Assembly: GCF_034190915.1 (NCBI RefSeq)
Contig: NW_026947486.1
Coordinates: forward strand, 75,620,044 to 75,684,043
Direction: 5' to 3'
Length of the DNA: 64,000 bases
From: Cavia porcellus
Taxonomy: Eukaryota; Chordata; Mammalia; Rodentia; Caviidae
The notes below the pieces were generated by a model that saw nothing but the letters and a program-made list of their open reading frames with translations, was not told the DNA's origin and did no database searches. This document shows, in pieces, positions 11,320 to 22,562 of the stretch (the stretch's first letter is position 1; each line of letters begins with the position of its first letter). A program made the translations under genes and the position numbers.

Positions 11320-11724
11320 GTAAGTACAACTCTTTCAGCTTTTCAATCTTACTTTGCACTGTAAATTTGTGCCAGGTATCATAATAAACTTCACAAAGTT
11401 CAATATTTTACCTATAGTATTTGGCAAAGGAAGACAAAAGCAAGTTATATGACAGAACAAAATGATTGTCTTTAGATTTATTAAATAGATCAGCAGCAAA
11501 GCTTTCAAAAAGGAAAATAGACATTTTATAAAGTTAAAATTATATATAGATGCTTTATTCTTAAGTGTTATTTGTATATAAGAAATCACCAGTTGTAAAG
11601 AATGAGAGAATGACAGAAATATCCTTCATGCCCATACTCTCTAGTCAATTCACAAACCATCTCTAACACCAAAAAAGAAAAGTGGATATATAGAGAGAGT
11701 GTGCTTTTTGTTTTTTGTTTTTTG
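11320..11724 (+). other. HTR2C: start of large downstream HTR2C intron
   Basis: Donor gtaagt, then AT-rich intron with no recognisable feature. The open frame that runs through the donor into this sequence is not coding; it just reads through the splice site. Confidence 0.8.
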
Positions 11725-11842
11725 TTTTCTTTGAGACAAGGTTTTACTACGTAGTTCCAGCTGTCCTCAAATCATGACAGTTGTACTTTTTCAGTGTACT
11801 CAGTGCTGAAATTAGATGTCAGCCACTGTGCTTGGCTCATCT
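11725..11842 (-). repeat. B1 SINE, minus strand
   Basis: Reads ctttgagacaaggttttact at the left and ccactgtgcttggctc at the right, the reverse complement of an old B1. Confidence 0.8.
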
Positions 11843-11924
11843 TCTCTAATAAATACATTTTAGTTAGTCCTTAGTTATTATTGTTGGAGGAAGGTTTGCT
11901 GAGGATGGAAACTAGGGCCTCATG

Positions 11925-12200
11925 CATACTAGGCAAAACTCTACCATTTTTATTTTATTTTATCTTATCTTCTATATATGTATTTTTTCTTTTCCCTTTC
12001 TTGTTTTCTCCATTCCCTCATCTCACTTTCTCTTTCCTTTGAATTGTTTCTTCTCATTTCACAAAACCTGTTGTACATTTTGGATCTTAGTTACTCTTCG
12101 TTTCTCGCACTAGAGAGACAATGATGTTTACACATCTGAGTCAGATTTATTTCACTTATGAGTATAGCTGAGCTTGAAATTTTAAAAACCACCCACAAAC
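11925..12200 (-). repeat. L1 3' end relic
   Basis: The run gagagacaatgatgtttaca, with ttatttcacttatgagtata and the C/T-rich stretch before it, repeats sequence seen beside the L1/HAL1 copies at 14.8 and 52.1 kb. It is the minus-strand ORF2 C-terminus and start of the 3' UTR. Confidence 0.6.
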
Positions 12201-12393
12201 TATTAGCTACATTCAAAGAAATTCAGAGATGCAGCCAATCTTAATCTCTCTCAAACTATCATCTAAAAAAATTAAAATTTCAAAATCAGAAGAGGATACT
12301 TGACAAAAAGTTCTACCAGTAAAATGAACAAACAAAAGGAAAACATTAAAAAAAAAAAAAACATTTCAAATGAAATTAAATGCCTCCAAACAG

Positions 12394-12492
12394 TGCCAGG
12401 AACATAGCTCAGTGCCACAGCACTTGCCTGGCAAGTGCAAGGTCCTAAGTTCAATTCCTGGTACCAAAAATAAATAAATAAATAAATAAAAT
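12394..12492 (+). repeat. older ID-type SINE with (AAAT)n tail
   Basis: The tRNA-like body gccaggaacatagctcagtg ends in cctggtaccaaaa and an AAAT repeat. It differs from the younger IDs in the gcaagtgcaaggtc region, as does the copy at 61.3 kb. Confidence 0.8.
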
Positions 12493-12540
12493 AAACAAAT
12501 ATCTTCAAACACATATTTAAGGTACTTAAAAAGTACCCAT

Positions 12541-12638
12541 GGGGGCTGGGGACTTAGCTCAGCGGCATAAGCGCGTGCCTTGTAAGCGGCAGACTTGTGA
12601 GTTCGATCTCGTACCCAAAAAAAAAAAAAAAAAAAAAA
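12541..12638 (+). mobile_element. ID-type SINE
   Basis: The body gggggctggggacttagctc is slightly diverged and is followed by a long poly(A). Short direct repeats around (g)taccc flank it. Confidence 0.9.
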
Positions 12639-12681
12639 TACCCTGCAGTAGTAACCTAAATAACAATAGAATTGATTTTTT

Positions 12682-13171
12682 ATTTTTAAAAAGGTTGAAA
12701 TTTTGTTTATACTATCACATATAATAAAATCCAATAAGATACAACACGACAAAACCTATGGAGACAGAAGAACAAAAGCATGATGGGGCTTCAAAACAAG
12801 CTGATGTTAACAAAATATTTTATAGTCAAGGAGATAATATAGAAACCATTGTTCATTTTCAGTTAGTTGGTTCTAAACACCCTGTAATACTTTTACCCTC
12901 TAGAATGGTTTTAAACTGTCTTGTTATGTTTGATAGTATACGAAGGCCTACTCAAATATTTCAAGGAAAGAGACACTATGGTAGCTACTGTTATGTCGGG
13001 TTATCCTGTGGTGAAACACTATGTTGCTTAAATTGTTCTGTTCTGACCTGTGTTGTTATGTCCTCTTTCATCTTAATCTCCCCCTTTATATATATTTTTT
13101 AAATAAAAAAGATATGCAAACTATGCCAAATTCATCATTAAACAGACTATATTTTTAAAAAGGTTGAAATT
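12682..13171. mobile_element. internally inverted HAL1 fragment with 21-bp target duplication
   Basis: A perfect 21-bp repeat, starting atttttaaaaaggttgaaa, lies at 12682-12702 and 13151-13171. Between them, 12703-12830 matches the antisense HAL1 3' region at 45.71-45.83 kb (cacatataataaaatccaat), while 12960-13090 matches the same element's sequence at 45.43-45.54 kb but in the opposite orientation. This is the structure left by twin-priming 5' inversion during L1-type retrotransposition. The open frame at 12758-13102 spans the inversion and is not a gene. Confidence 0.85.
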
Positions 13172-13565
13172 AATTATACTCTTAAAATTAATAATACTAT
13201 TAAAATAATACTATGAAATTAATAATACTATTAAAAATATTCAAACTAGAAAGGAAGAGTTAATAAGAAAAAATTGATCTAATGTAATTATGCATGATAG
13301 GATTATAAAATTAACCACTAGAACAACAACTAAAAACTTCCAAAATACCAAAAGAGATCTAATTAGTAAAGATATAGAACTCTTCACCATAAAAAGGAAA
13401 ACAAAACATAGTTTAATTAATGTTATAACAGGATATGATATTGGTATTAGATGACCAGGGTTGTTTCCCAAGAATGAAACCACTGGACAGAGGGGGTAGG
13501 TTGCAAGCAAATTTATTTAAAAGATAAGAAGATAAGAAAATAAAATATATAAAGGAAAGAAAGTT
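13172..13565. other. intron, no feature seen
   Basis: AT-rich, with short near-repeats of taataatactatt at 13180-13235. No repeat family recognised. Confidence 0.5.
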
Positions 13566-13575
13566 AAAGAGCAGA

Positions 13576-13679
13576 GGGGCTGGAGATTTAGCTTAACGGC
13601 ATGAGCGCCTGCCTTGCAAGCAGGCAGTCCTGAGTTCGATCTCCGGTACCGATAAAAAGGAAAAAGACAAAAAAAAAGA
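13576..13679 (+). mobile_element. ID-type SINE, young
   Basis: The tRNA-like body is followed by the tail gataaaaaggaaaaagac and poly(A). The short direct repeat aagagcaga flanks it (ending 13575, and at 13681-13689). Confidence 0.93.
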
Positions 13680-13689
13680 TAAGAGCAGA

Positions 13690-14093
13690 GAAGTAAAGCT
13701 CTTACCAGGTTACAGTTCTAGATGAAATATCAAAGAAGTGCTCTTTGTTTAGGAGTTTTTAAGTGGTTTAGAAGGGATCTTGGGTCACTGTATAAACATA
13801 TGATCTCTACCCTATAGAAAACAGTATATTTTGAGGGGTTTAATCCCCGTGGTGTCCATCCAGTCCATGTTTCCTTGAGCCACTGGCCTGCTTGATTGTG
13901 CTCTGGGAAGTTTGCAGACAGCCTGAGGATACCTGGCAGATGGTTTTGTAAGATTTCTGTAGGGCTATGATGCAGAGGACCACATTTTGTTTTGCTTGAC
14001 TCCATTTTGAGGCTGCTGTCCTTACTGACTAATGGAATCTTAACTGTTCTCTTACTAATTCTTGTTATAACGTGACAGAGTTGAAATCAAACA
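13690..14093. other. intron, no feature seen
   Basis: Mixed-composition sequence. The minus-strand open frame at 13730-14005 has no family resemblance that I can see. Confidence 0.45.
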
Positions 14094-14385
14094 TAATTTT
14101 TTTTTATTATTTTGAGGAGAATAAAACCAAATTAAATAAAACAGAATAGAGTCAATCAAAACCAAGCAATGAATATGGTACGTGACTTCAAAGCAAGATA
14201 AAAGGAAATCAACAATGGCTGCCATAATGCCACTTGTTACTTCAAAATAATTGCACATAGCATCAGGGCAAAATAAAATCAAATGAAATAGTACAGAATA
14301 AAACCAATAAAAACAAAATAATGGGAGCAATACAGGACTACAAAACAATAGGGAAACAACAGTGGCTAACGTAATGCCTTTTGTT

Positions 14386-14508
14386 ATTTTTTTTTTTTTT
14401 TCTTTTTCCTTTTTATCGGTACCAGGGATCGAACTTGGGGATGGAACTCACTATTGCCTGCTTTGCAAGGCAGGTGCTTATGCCACTGAGCTAAATCCCC
14501 AGCCCCCA
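14386..14508 (-). mobile_element. ID-type SINE inside HAL1
   Basis: Poly(T), tctttttcctttttatcggt, then a tRNA-like body with a small internal duplication (gggatcgaacttggggatgg). It ends gctaaatccccagcccc. It is nested in the 3' units of the half-LINE. Confidence 0.9.
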
Positions 14509-15314
14509 GCCTCTGGTTATCTTTAAAGTAGTTGCCTATGCCATCAGACATAATAAAATCAAACAAAACGAAACAATGAAAGCAATACAGGGCTTCAAAA
14601 TAAGATAATAGGAAATCAATAATGGCTACCATAATGTATTTTGTAATCTTAAAATAGTTGTACATGGCATCAAGTATAATAAAATCAAACAAAACAAAAC
14701 AAAACAGAGAAAAACCAAACTAAACCAAACCATGAAAATAGTACAGGGTTTCAAATAAGGATGACAGATTAACAATGGCCACTGCCTTCTGCTTTTAGAC
14801 ACTTCCTTCCCTTTCACAGTCGTAATATCTATTGTGCATTTTGAATCCCACTAAGTCCTTTAATTTCTTATACTAGGGAGACAATAGGACTTTCACCCAT
14901 GTGACTCTGAATCATTTCACCTGTGAGCATGATCTCAAGTTGTATCTATTTACCTACAAGAGCTTCAAGGTTATCTTTCTTTATAGCTGAGTAGCTTTCC
15001 ATTGTATGAAAATGCCGTGTCTTTCTTCTTCACTCTGCAGCTGATGGGCAAGCTACCCCCCCCCTTTTTCTGGTTCTCTGTCACAAAGGGCATTGTTCTC
15101 TCTTCTTTGACTTTCAGTCTATGAACAGTCTTTCAAGTTAAATGTGTTTCTTTATAAGGCAAATTGATAGATCCTTGTCTCCTGATCCACTTTGCCTGTA
15201 TTTCCTTTTATTGGTGAATTGAGACTATCTAAATTAGTGATTATGGCTAATATGCACTGTTTTGTCTCTGCCATGCTATTTTCCTGCCATTGGCTGCCTA
15301 CTTTCCCCCTCTAT

Positions 15315-15671
15315 TCAGTTGTCTGCCATGTTCAGTGATTCCCCTCTACCACTGTTCTTGGAACCATAGTCATTTTTATCTCTCTCTAGAACATTCTTGG
15401 CAGTCATGAATTCCTTCAGTTGTTCTTTGTCATGGAAGTATCTTGTTCTTCCATTAAATTTGAAAGATAATTTTGCAGGGTACGTCAATCTGTGCTGGAA
15501 GTTGTTTACTTCCAGGACTTGAAACATTTCACTCCATCCTCTTCTTGACTTGATGGTTTGTGCTATGAAGTCTGTCATGATTCTGATGGGTTTTCCTTTA
15601 TAGGTGATCTGTTTCTTTTCTATAACAGCTTTTAATATCCTGTTTTTGTGCTGAGTTTTGGGGATCTTCAT
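15315..15671 (-). pseudogene. L1-type ORF1 protein, C-terminal part
   Basis: A 118-codon open frame with the end of the RNA-recognition domain (RILKAVIEKKQITYKGKPIR) and the C-terminal domain (HRLTYPAKLSFKFNG, then YFHDKEQLKEFMTAKN). ORF1p is the trimeric RNA chaperone of L1. Here the N-terminal coiled coil upstream is broken, so the frame is a remnant of the half-LINE and makes no known product. Confidence 0.88.
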
Positions 15672-16094
15672 TATTATATGTCTGGGTGTAGATTTATTTT
15701 GGTCATGGCTACTGGAGTTCTATATGCCTCACTTATCTGGCTGTCACTTTCCTTTCCCATGCTTGGGGAGTTTTCTGATGTTATTTCGGTAAGTGCACTT
15801 TTAATGTCATTTTTGTTGACCCCTACCTTTTTGCTGACACCTATCATTCTTAAATTATTTTTTTGAGTTGTCTTGCAGCCATTAAATTATTACTTCCTGG
15901 TTCCTTGTTATTTTTACAAGATCTTTCCTTTTGTGATCACAAGTTTTCAAACCTGTCTTTAAAGTTTGAAAGTCTATCTTCAGTTTCTTTCTTTTTTTTT
16001 TTCAGTTTCTTTGAAGTGGTTTTACCAGCTGTCATTGGAGTATTTAATAGTTCTTCATTTTTTTATCTATGTCTTCTTTAGAGGTGCTTAGCAG

Positions 16095-16225
16095 GAGGCC
16101 AAAGCCATCAGATTGCAAGTTTTAAGGCATCTCAGACAATTTAGTGAGAACCTGTATGAAAATTTAAAAACAGAAAGGGGCCAAGGGTTAGTTCAGTACT
16201 TCCTGCGTTCAATCTCCAGTAGCAT
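16095..16225 (+). repeat. B1/ID relic
   Basis: The segments gcaagttttaaggcatctca and ggggccaagggttagttcag, with caatctccagtagca, look like a decayed B1 tail followed by an internally deleted ID element. Confidence 0.5.
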
Positions 16226-16239
16226 TTTTAAATGGTCCA

Positions 16240-16516
16240 AATTAGCTGAGTGTGGTGGCACTCTTCTGTAATCCCAGCATTTGGGAGGCTGAGGCACACA
16301 GATTGTTGCAAATTCGAGACCAGCTTGGGCTACAAAGTGAGCTCAAAGCCAGCTTGAACTGCATAGCAAGACTCTGTCTCAAGGCTGGGGATTTAGCGCA
16401 GCGGCACAAGCACCTGCCTTGCAAGCAGGCAGTCCTGAGTTCGATCCCCGGTACCGATAAAAAGGAAAAAGACAAAAAAAAAAAAAAAAAAAAGACTCTG
16501 TCTCAAAAAAAAAAAT
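16240..16516 (+). repeat. B1 SINE split by an ID insertion
   Basis: A near-complete monomeric B1: gctgagtgtggtggcactct, tgtaatcccagcatttggga, accagcttgggctacaaagt, ending actctgtctcaa. An ID is inserted at 16383-16491, duplicating the B1 segment aagactctgtctcaa on both sides. Confidence 0.95.
16383..16491 (+). mobile_element. ID-type SINE, young, inside B1
   Basis: The tRNA-like body ends gagttcgatccccggtaccg, with the tail gataaaaaggaaaaagac and poly(A). A 15-bp perfect target duplication lies at 16368-16382 and 16492-16506. Confidence 0.96.
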
Positions 16517-17275
16517 CTACATAAATAAATATAAGTTCCAAATGTATCATTAAATGTTATACAACATTGAAAACAACATTGCCCAAGCTAAATAATAACA
16601 GCTAATACGTGTGAGTGCTTGCTCTGGGCCTAGCACTACTCCAAACCTATGTATGTACTATCTCTCTCCAAAGGGTAGAGAAATATAGCCTCAAAAGTTT
16701 AAGTGTTATCAGTACTCCACTGGCAATTTAAGGAAGTACCACCTACATGTTCAGGTCCTATGTGCAAAATTCTGAAGATTTCTTCTTTTTTCTTTTGCTT
16801 CTATTTGTCTAATTGCAAACACAATTCTTAGTCTAGGAAAAACCCACTGTTGAGTTTTGAAAATCTTGTTCCTTCATGGAAACTTGCAATGATTTCTGTA
16901 TCATTTGGTTATCAGCCCTTCCATATGCAATATTTAAGCAGAGTCTGAAGGTCCATTCTGAGAACCTTTCATTTGGGTTCAATGATGCTGGTGATGAAAA
17001 TGATGATAATTATCAATAGCTAACTTTAGCTGAGCATTTATTCCCTCCACTTTCCTTATTCAATCCTCACAAAAAAATCTGTAGGTAGAATTTACATTTT
17101 TCTTATTTTACATGAGCAAAACCGAAGCATACAATCTTACCTCATTTCAGGACACAGGAAGCTAGCCATTATCACACTGATAATAGCTCCATTGTCCCAA
17201 CTGAATACAATGGGTTTGCCTCCTAGTGAGTACAAAGCTAGTAAATATAGCCAGAAGATAAAAGAATGAAGAAAG
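16517..17275 (-). other. intron with MIR relics
   Basis: Two stretches, about 16600-16680 (gtgagtgcttgctctgggcc) and 16990-17150 (gctgagcatttattccctcc, ttattttacatgagcaaaac), read as antisense MIR. The rest is not recognised. Confidence 0.55.
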
Positions 17276-17333
17276 GGGCCAGGGACTTAGCTCAGCAGAA
17301 GTTGTGTATTCAATCCACACAAAAAAAGATAAT
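17276..17333 (+). repeat. internally deleted ID-type SINE
   Basis: Reads ggggccagggacttagctca, then skips to gtattcaatccacacaaaa. Near-identical flanks (gaatgaagaaa and caatgaagaaa) suggest an insertion duplication. Confidence 0.7.
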
Positions 17334-17591
17334 AATAAAACAATGAAGAAATATTTGTTACTTGCTGTAAGGGGCACACTGCAAGGAATGCCTCCCTGAA
17401 CAAAGAAAATGAGGGACTTTAACAAGGGAAACGTATATAGTTTCTTATAGGAAAGATTCTTTATTATATGCTTACACATTGAGGTATGTACATTTCTGAG
17501 AATGTTCAGTTTGAGGCTACACATCGCACGTTCGAAATGATGTACAGTAATGCCTTTGGATGAAGAATTTACTATAAATTCTTGGAATCAA
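17334..17591. other. intron, no feature seen
   Basis: Short unrecognised stretch before the LTR. Confidence 0.5.
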
Positions 17592-17755
17592 CAAACTGTT
17601 ATAACCTGAAAGGATCCCCAGCCCCACCTCGAGTTTCAAAAAAGGGGCTAAACTTGTTTTAAAAAGCAACGCTGGTTTATTTTTACCCTGCGCCCAGCGA
17701 CACAGGGCAGCTGGAGACTGCCAAAGCTGTGTGTCCCACCGCCCATACTTGCAGC

Positions 17756-17810
<55 letters not shown>

Positions 17811-18176
17811 TGTTTACAAAGTATGGGGTTTGGGCATGGATCAGGAGATAGGCTAATGGGGAAGATACTGACTGTTTTCCTCAGCCGAGAACACAGGAGT
17901 CTAGCACCAATTAACAACCTTTTGTTACCTTATTTTAGCACCACATCTGTTAATTGTAGTGGGCAGCAATAGTTAACATATCAATTAGGTAAGGACCCCA
18001 GGGATTTACATTTTTAGAGGAGAGCATTGATTAACATATCAATTCGGTCACCCAGAGGGAGGAGGGATAAGGGACAAGGGGAAGTGAAACATATACAGAA
18101 CAGTTAGGGTCCTGTTTACAGGTTTTGGCATAATACAAACATAACAAGATTCTTTTTCCTAGTGTACAACACAAAC
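17592..18176 (-). mobile_element. solo LTR, family A, with 5-bp target duplication
   Basis: The sequence 17597-18171 begins tgttataacc and ends gtgtacaaca, so on the minus strand it is a TG...CA LTR. The pentamer caaac flanks it on both sides (17592-17596 and 18172-18176). On its own strand it has an AATAAA signal (ggtttatttttacc on +). A long TA repeat (17758-17807) has expanded inside. The family is not named here; the 5-bp duplication suits a class I or class III ERV. Confidence 0.82.
17758..17807. repeat. (TA)n microsatellite inside LTR
   Basis: About 24 uninterrupted TA units; it creates a spurious YIYIYI open frame on the minus strand. Confidence 0.97.
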
Positions 18177-18623
18177 GAGCCCCCAGGCTCGAGTTTAAAA
18201 ATGAGGCAAAAACATATTTTAAAAAGTAGCACTGATTTATTTTACCCTGGGCCTAGCAACACAGTGCAGTAGGAGATTGCAAAAGTTGTCTGTGTCCTTC
18301 CTCCACACTTGCCACCCCTGCAGTACCTATCACAGATCACCAAGTAAAGGTCATGGGCTTGGATCAGGAAATGACAAATTCCTTGATCTGCTAAGGAATG
18401 AGGAAGACCTTTTTTTTTTTTCCCCTTAGGAGAGGACAGAGAAGTCTTGCAGGAATTATAGTTCTTCACAGAGGAGAGCATTGATTAACATATCAATTAG
18501 GTCACCCAGAGGGAGAAAGGAGAAGGGAGAAGGGGGAAGGGAAACATATATACAGTATGGCCATGTTACGGGTACTTTGGTATAATACAAATATAACAAA
18601 GCTCTTTTTTCTAGTGTACAACA
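18177..18623 (-). repeat. second, older family-A LTR in tandem
   Basis: Parallels the preceding LTR: gctcgagtttaaaaatgagg, then tttattttaccctgggccta, later ttgattaacatatcaattag, ending agtgtacaaca. It lacks about the first 15 bases of the LTR, and the target duplication of the first copy abuts it. It is probably an older copy next to or into which the first inserted. Confidence 0.75.
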
Positions 18624-19100
18624 TAAATTATCTAAAAAAATGAGTCAGGGTGACTTGGTGACTTTGGTTGGATCCTTGTAAGTTTCTTTAAAAGGCACTT
18701 TTTGGAACAATGAAAATTTTGAAAGGGCATTAACAATCATTTGAAGAGAAAACATCCTTCTACTCCCCTAAGGATAGGTGAATGCCCCTAACATACTGCC
18801 TCACAGCTAAAAATAGTTCTGACACCACCAGTCAATAGTAATTTTGAGCATACTGTGTTCTTTAAGACTTAAACCAAATGTTGATTCTTGATGACTCTAG
18901 AGACAACATATTGTAATTTTAAAAATAAGCTCTTATAAATACAGATGTAATTTTTCCATTCCCTACAATGATAATAATAGTTAACAGTCATTGTATACTT
19001 ACTACTGTTGTACATGGTATTTTGCTGATAAGATACTGTTGTTGAAAAAGAATTTATAATTCCTCAGGATGGCTTACCATAGTGAAGGGAAAGAATTATA
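18624..19100. other. intron with MIR-like relic
   Basis: Only gataataatagttaacagt (about 18968-19030) suggests an antisense MIR. The rest is unrecognised. Confidence 0.45.
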
Positions 19101-19119
19101 ATTTTCCACAATCCTCATA

Positions 19120-19404
19120 AACTCATGGCTGGGGCAGATTTTTTTTAAGAAAAAAGAAGACATAGAAAAGAACAACAAAAAGCAAGAGACAAACAAACAA
19201 CAACAAACCCACAACATTAACTGCATAGGTTTTCAAAACAAGGTGGTAGGAATTTAGCAATGTTGTAATGTTGCATTTTATTATCTTCAAAAGGAATGCT
19301 TAGATTACCAGACATAGACATGTAAAATTGATCTAATCATAAGAGTATTAACCGTTTTTTTCCAAGAACTAATACAATTAGTACTACAGTTATTTTAGAT
19401 ATCT

Positions 19405-19436
<32 letters not shown>

Positions 19437-19700
19437 AATTTGTCTTTTTCCTTTTCCCTTCCTTTTTTCCTCCTTTCTCCTATCCCAGTTACTTTTCTTC
19501 TTTGAGAAGTTTCTTACTCTTACACAATATTTATTGTAGATTATTGATCATATTTGCTCTTTCAGTTTTTTATACTAGGGAGACTACAGCATTTACACCT
19601 GTGAGTTTGATTTATTTCACGTATGCATATGGTCTCGAGTCACGTCCATTTAGGTATAAAAGCTTTGTGAGGCAGAAGACTTTTGTAGCAAAAGGCAGAT
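19120..19700 (-). repeat. L1/HAL1 3' end relic
   Basis: Contains a 3'-unit-like stretch (ttcaaaacaaggtggtagga), a TA repeat at 19404-19432, a C/T-rich stretch, and then agggagactacagcatttac and tatttcacgtatgcatatgg, which match the ORF2 C-terminus/3' UTR seen at 14.88 and 52.09 kb. Confidence 0.65.
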
Positions 19701-19961
19701 TGACAAGAAAAAACACATAAGCTTTTTGTTTAGTTTGTTAATTAATGTAGTACACACTACACAGGAGAAACCTTTAGGATTCCACCTTTAATTGTATTTT
19801 ACCAAACATTAACAAATTTTAGAGAAGTGATAAGACTAGAGCAGTCTCAGAATCCAGAGGCAAGAACATTATGGAAAGGTAAGCTTACAGGAAAAAATGG
19901 GTGCTCCCAGATTTTGCTGTAGAAGATAAGCATGTGAAAATTTTGGTACTTTGATGACCAG

Positions 19962-20046
19962 AGTATGTAACTCATTCATAAACACTTCCCTGGCATACAC
20001 AAAACCTTGGGTTCAGTCCAGCACCAAAAAAAAAAAAAAAAAAAAA
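19962..20046 (+). repeat. old ID-type SINE
   Basis: Degenerate tRNA-like body (gtatgtaactcattcataaa ... gggttcagtccagcaccaaa) with a poly(A) tail. Confidence 0.65.
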
Positions 20047-21082
20047 CCTTGTCTAATTTTTCGCCATTCAAAAGACATCATTTACTTCATGTTCAGATAA
20101 TATGCCAAAATACCTGCAATAAATTGTATTTTTCCATGACCCAATGTCACTGTTTTTTACTTAAATGAGATAATCAGCAAAATAAACAAGGTTCAATGAT
20201 ATTTTTTTCCCTTATAAAATAAGCAGTAGAGACAGAATCTTAATTATCAGTCTATTTACCTCAGTTTTTATTCTTTAATTACACATAATGGGATATTTGT
20301 AGCCTTTTGAATACAGTTGCAAATTAGCCCCACCTTGTAGATTCTGTATTGCTCTTCTCTGTGTGACTGCAGGATTACAGAAATTAAAATTTAACTTTAT
20401 TCAGAATGAAGCAGAAAAAGTATTTTGAAATAGTATTTAAAGTGTATATGGAAGAGCTAGACCTGGCTATTTTTTATAAAGCAAGAGCTAAACTAAGATC
20501 AATCTTGAAAACCAAAAGAATTATAAAAGCTAATAAAAATCATAGTTTGTTCTTAAATTCAGTAGAAAAAACCTTGAAAGACAAGTAAAGTAAAAGCACA
20601 TTAGTAGGCGCTTAACTCATTTTTCTATTTTGATTATACCCACCTCATATGCAATCAGCTTAATATTACTTTCCCACTTACAAAGAGAAAGAACAATCCT
20701 GGATTTCTATTTTAGTAACAAATACAACAAAAGAAAGTGAATACTGTATGTGCTCTGGAACTGGTAGCTAAAGCTAACTTTCATGTATTTAATTTCAAAT
20801 GAAAATGCATTCAAAATGTAAGGTAAATAAATAATAGAAAATAAATTCTCTTTATTACTGAAATGCTTCTTCTGATGAGAGTAAATGAAGTGTTTAATTC
20901 TCATTTCTTAAAAACCCTGACTGCATGAATTTGGCCAGTGGGTGGCAGATATGAGCCATAGTAATAAAATTTGTTCTTAGAAAGGCATTGGAGTAAAAAA
21001 TAAACAAGACAAACTATTTTCACTAAACATTGTAGTAAAAAGGCACTTCATCAAAATAAAAGTTATGTGAAAGCTAATTATT
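20047..21082. other. intron, no feature seen
   Basis: AT-rich sequence. The 60-codon frame at 20406-20588 has no recognisable domain and is probably chance. Confidence 0.5.
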
Positions 21083-21437
21083 AATACTGATAGGATTATT
21101 TCCAAAAGATGCGACGTATAAAACAAAAGAGGCCTTTATTCTGAGAACACGGAGAGAACTGACACCCCCACTACCACCTCTGGAGTCCGGCTTTCTCTGG
21201 CGAACACGTGGCGTGGGGGGTATATAAGTAGCCTAAGCTTAGGGTAGTGCCCTAGGGCCATTAGTGATGCACAGATATCTCATTGGCACACGTTTGGCAC
21301 CAGAGGAGGATTCCTAAGGGTGGGGGGAGTAGAGTCACAGGTAAATCCCTAGGGGCGGGGGAGATAGGAGCTTCCTGGCTCTGGCTGAGGCTTTTCCAGC
21401 TACAGTGTCTGGCCTGGGCCAAAACCCTTTCAAATAT
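21083..21437 (-). mobile_element. solo LTR of the provirus family
   Basis: The sequence 21088-21432 is clearly related to the proviral LTRs at 31.0 and 38.2 kb: it starts tgataggatta and shares aaaagaggcctttattctg, acacgtggcgtgggggg and atataagtagcctaagctta, ending cctttca. On its own strand it runs TG...CA with AATAAA (from cctttatt). The flanks aatac and aatat match at four of five bases, a decayed target duplication. No internal genes accompany it, so it is a recombination-derived solo LTR. Confidence 0.92.
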
Positions 21438-22014
21438 ACTAATCATGTACCTATTTGAAATTTAACAGTTTCATAGTCCTTATGTTTAATTCTGATAAAG
21501 AAGTTCTGGTTTTTAACTAGGTCTTTTTGATCAAATGACTCTTAAATAATGCTGTATAATTGCAAATATAGAGTAGATCATTGGTTATCTCTAAGAACTA
21601 GATTCTCTTTTATAGGCTATTTTTGTTGTGTATTTATGATGCTAAGTATTTTAACATACATTATCTTACTTAACATGCACTTCACAGGCATTTGTAAATG
21701 CTAAACATTGAAAGTGAAAATGTTTAATAAACTTTCTCTATATAATTTCAATACAGTTTTAACATATTATTATTTTTGGTACTAGATTAAACCAAGCCTC
21801 TATCTATAAACACGTAAATATAAGCTATATTACACAGCTTATAATATAAACAATATGTTTCCATATGTACCAAAACAAATTTTTTGAAGACTTTTCTTTT
21901 GTTAAATATAATACAATATAATACAAATATATATTTCTACCATTTAAATACAATGAAGTAAGGTAAACATCTTGTAAATGAAGTGGAAAAGGATAATTAA
22001 ATGGTATTCCCAAT
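21438..22014. other. intron, no feature seen
   Basis: AT-rich; no recognisable repeat or coding sequence. Confidence 0.5.
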
Positions 22015-22015
22015 G

Positions 22016-22432
22016 TCTTAGTTACTTTTTATCATTGCTGAGACAAAATACTGGACACTCAAATTAGAAGAGAAAAAGTTTATTTAGCTCACAATTTATA
22101 AAAGTTTTAGTCCATTATCAGATGGCACCAAGGCAGGGTGGCATGGCAGACAAGCATCTCAGAGAAGAGACAGTGCACGGTGGGTAGAAAATAGCAAAGC
22201 TAGCAAGCAAAGGACCAGTGACAGGCCTTTTTCAATCTGTTATATTTTGTCCAGGCTACCTGCTCGTAAGGTAATTAGTACTCACAACCGTAATCCCAGT
22301 TCCCTTAATCCTAGCATTGCATCATGAATCAATCCCAGCATTACATACTCTAGACCCAGGCACCTGTGAAAAGTTCCACCTGTGACCACATGAGGCTTTG
22401 GGGGAACATCTAGACACCAACCATAATGCCCC
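22016..22432 (-). repeat. MaLR-type LTR relic (ERVL-MaLR)
   Basis: Reads like an antisense MaLR LTR: gtcttagttactttttatca, gtttatttagctcacaattt, ttttagtccattatcagatg, and near the right end catgaggctttgggggaaca followed by caccaaccataat. The middle is decayed. The subfamily is not assigned. Confidence 0.75.
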
Positions 22433-22479
22433 CAAACTTGTTTCATTTAAAAATATTAAGGCAATTTTTGAAGATAAAC

Positions 22480-22562
22480 CTTTTTATTTGTACCAGGGAT
22501 CAAACTCACAACCTCGAGCTTACCAGGAAGGTGCTTATGCCACTGAGCTAAATCCCCAGCCC
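22480..22562 (-). repeat. ID-type SINE
   Basis: Minus-strand body from ttgtaccagggatcaaactc to gctaaatccccagccc, moderately diverged. Confidence 0.88.

Larger units (their letters stand above)
14094..16090 (-). mobile_element. HAL1-type half-LINE, deletion subtype
   Basis: Read on the minus strand: degenerate ORF1 5' part (about 16080-15672), ORF1 C-terminus (15671-15315), about 500 bp that match first the start of L1 ORF2 and then directly its last codons and the 3' UTR, then about four AT-rich units of about 150 bp (14780-14110), then CTCCTC-like sequence and poly(A). The central part of ORF2 is missing. The copy at 51.4-53.9 kb has the same deletion, so it was present before copying. An ID element at 14386-14508 is inserted among the 3' units. 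Confidence 0.85.

Noticed and set aside
10866..11384. 172-codon frame suggested as a single coding unit
   Set aside because: Its first part is intron and polypyrimidine tract and its last part reads past the GT donor; only 11006-11319 is exon.
14055..14817. Hydrophobic membrane-protein-like minus-strand frames (also at 24.2, 51.4-52.0 kb)
   Set aside because: They are translations of the AT-rich half-LINE 3' units; unit lengths are not multiples of three, so neighbouring units change frame and no protein is being conserved.
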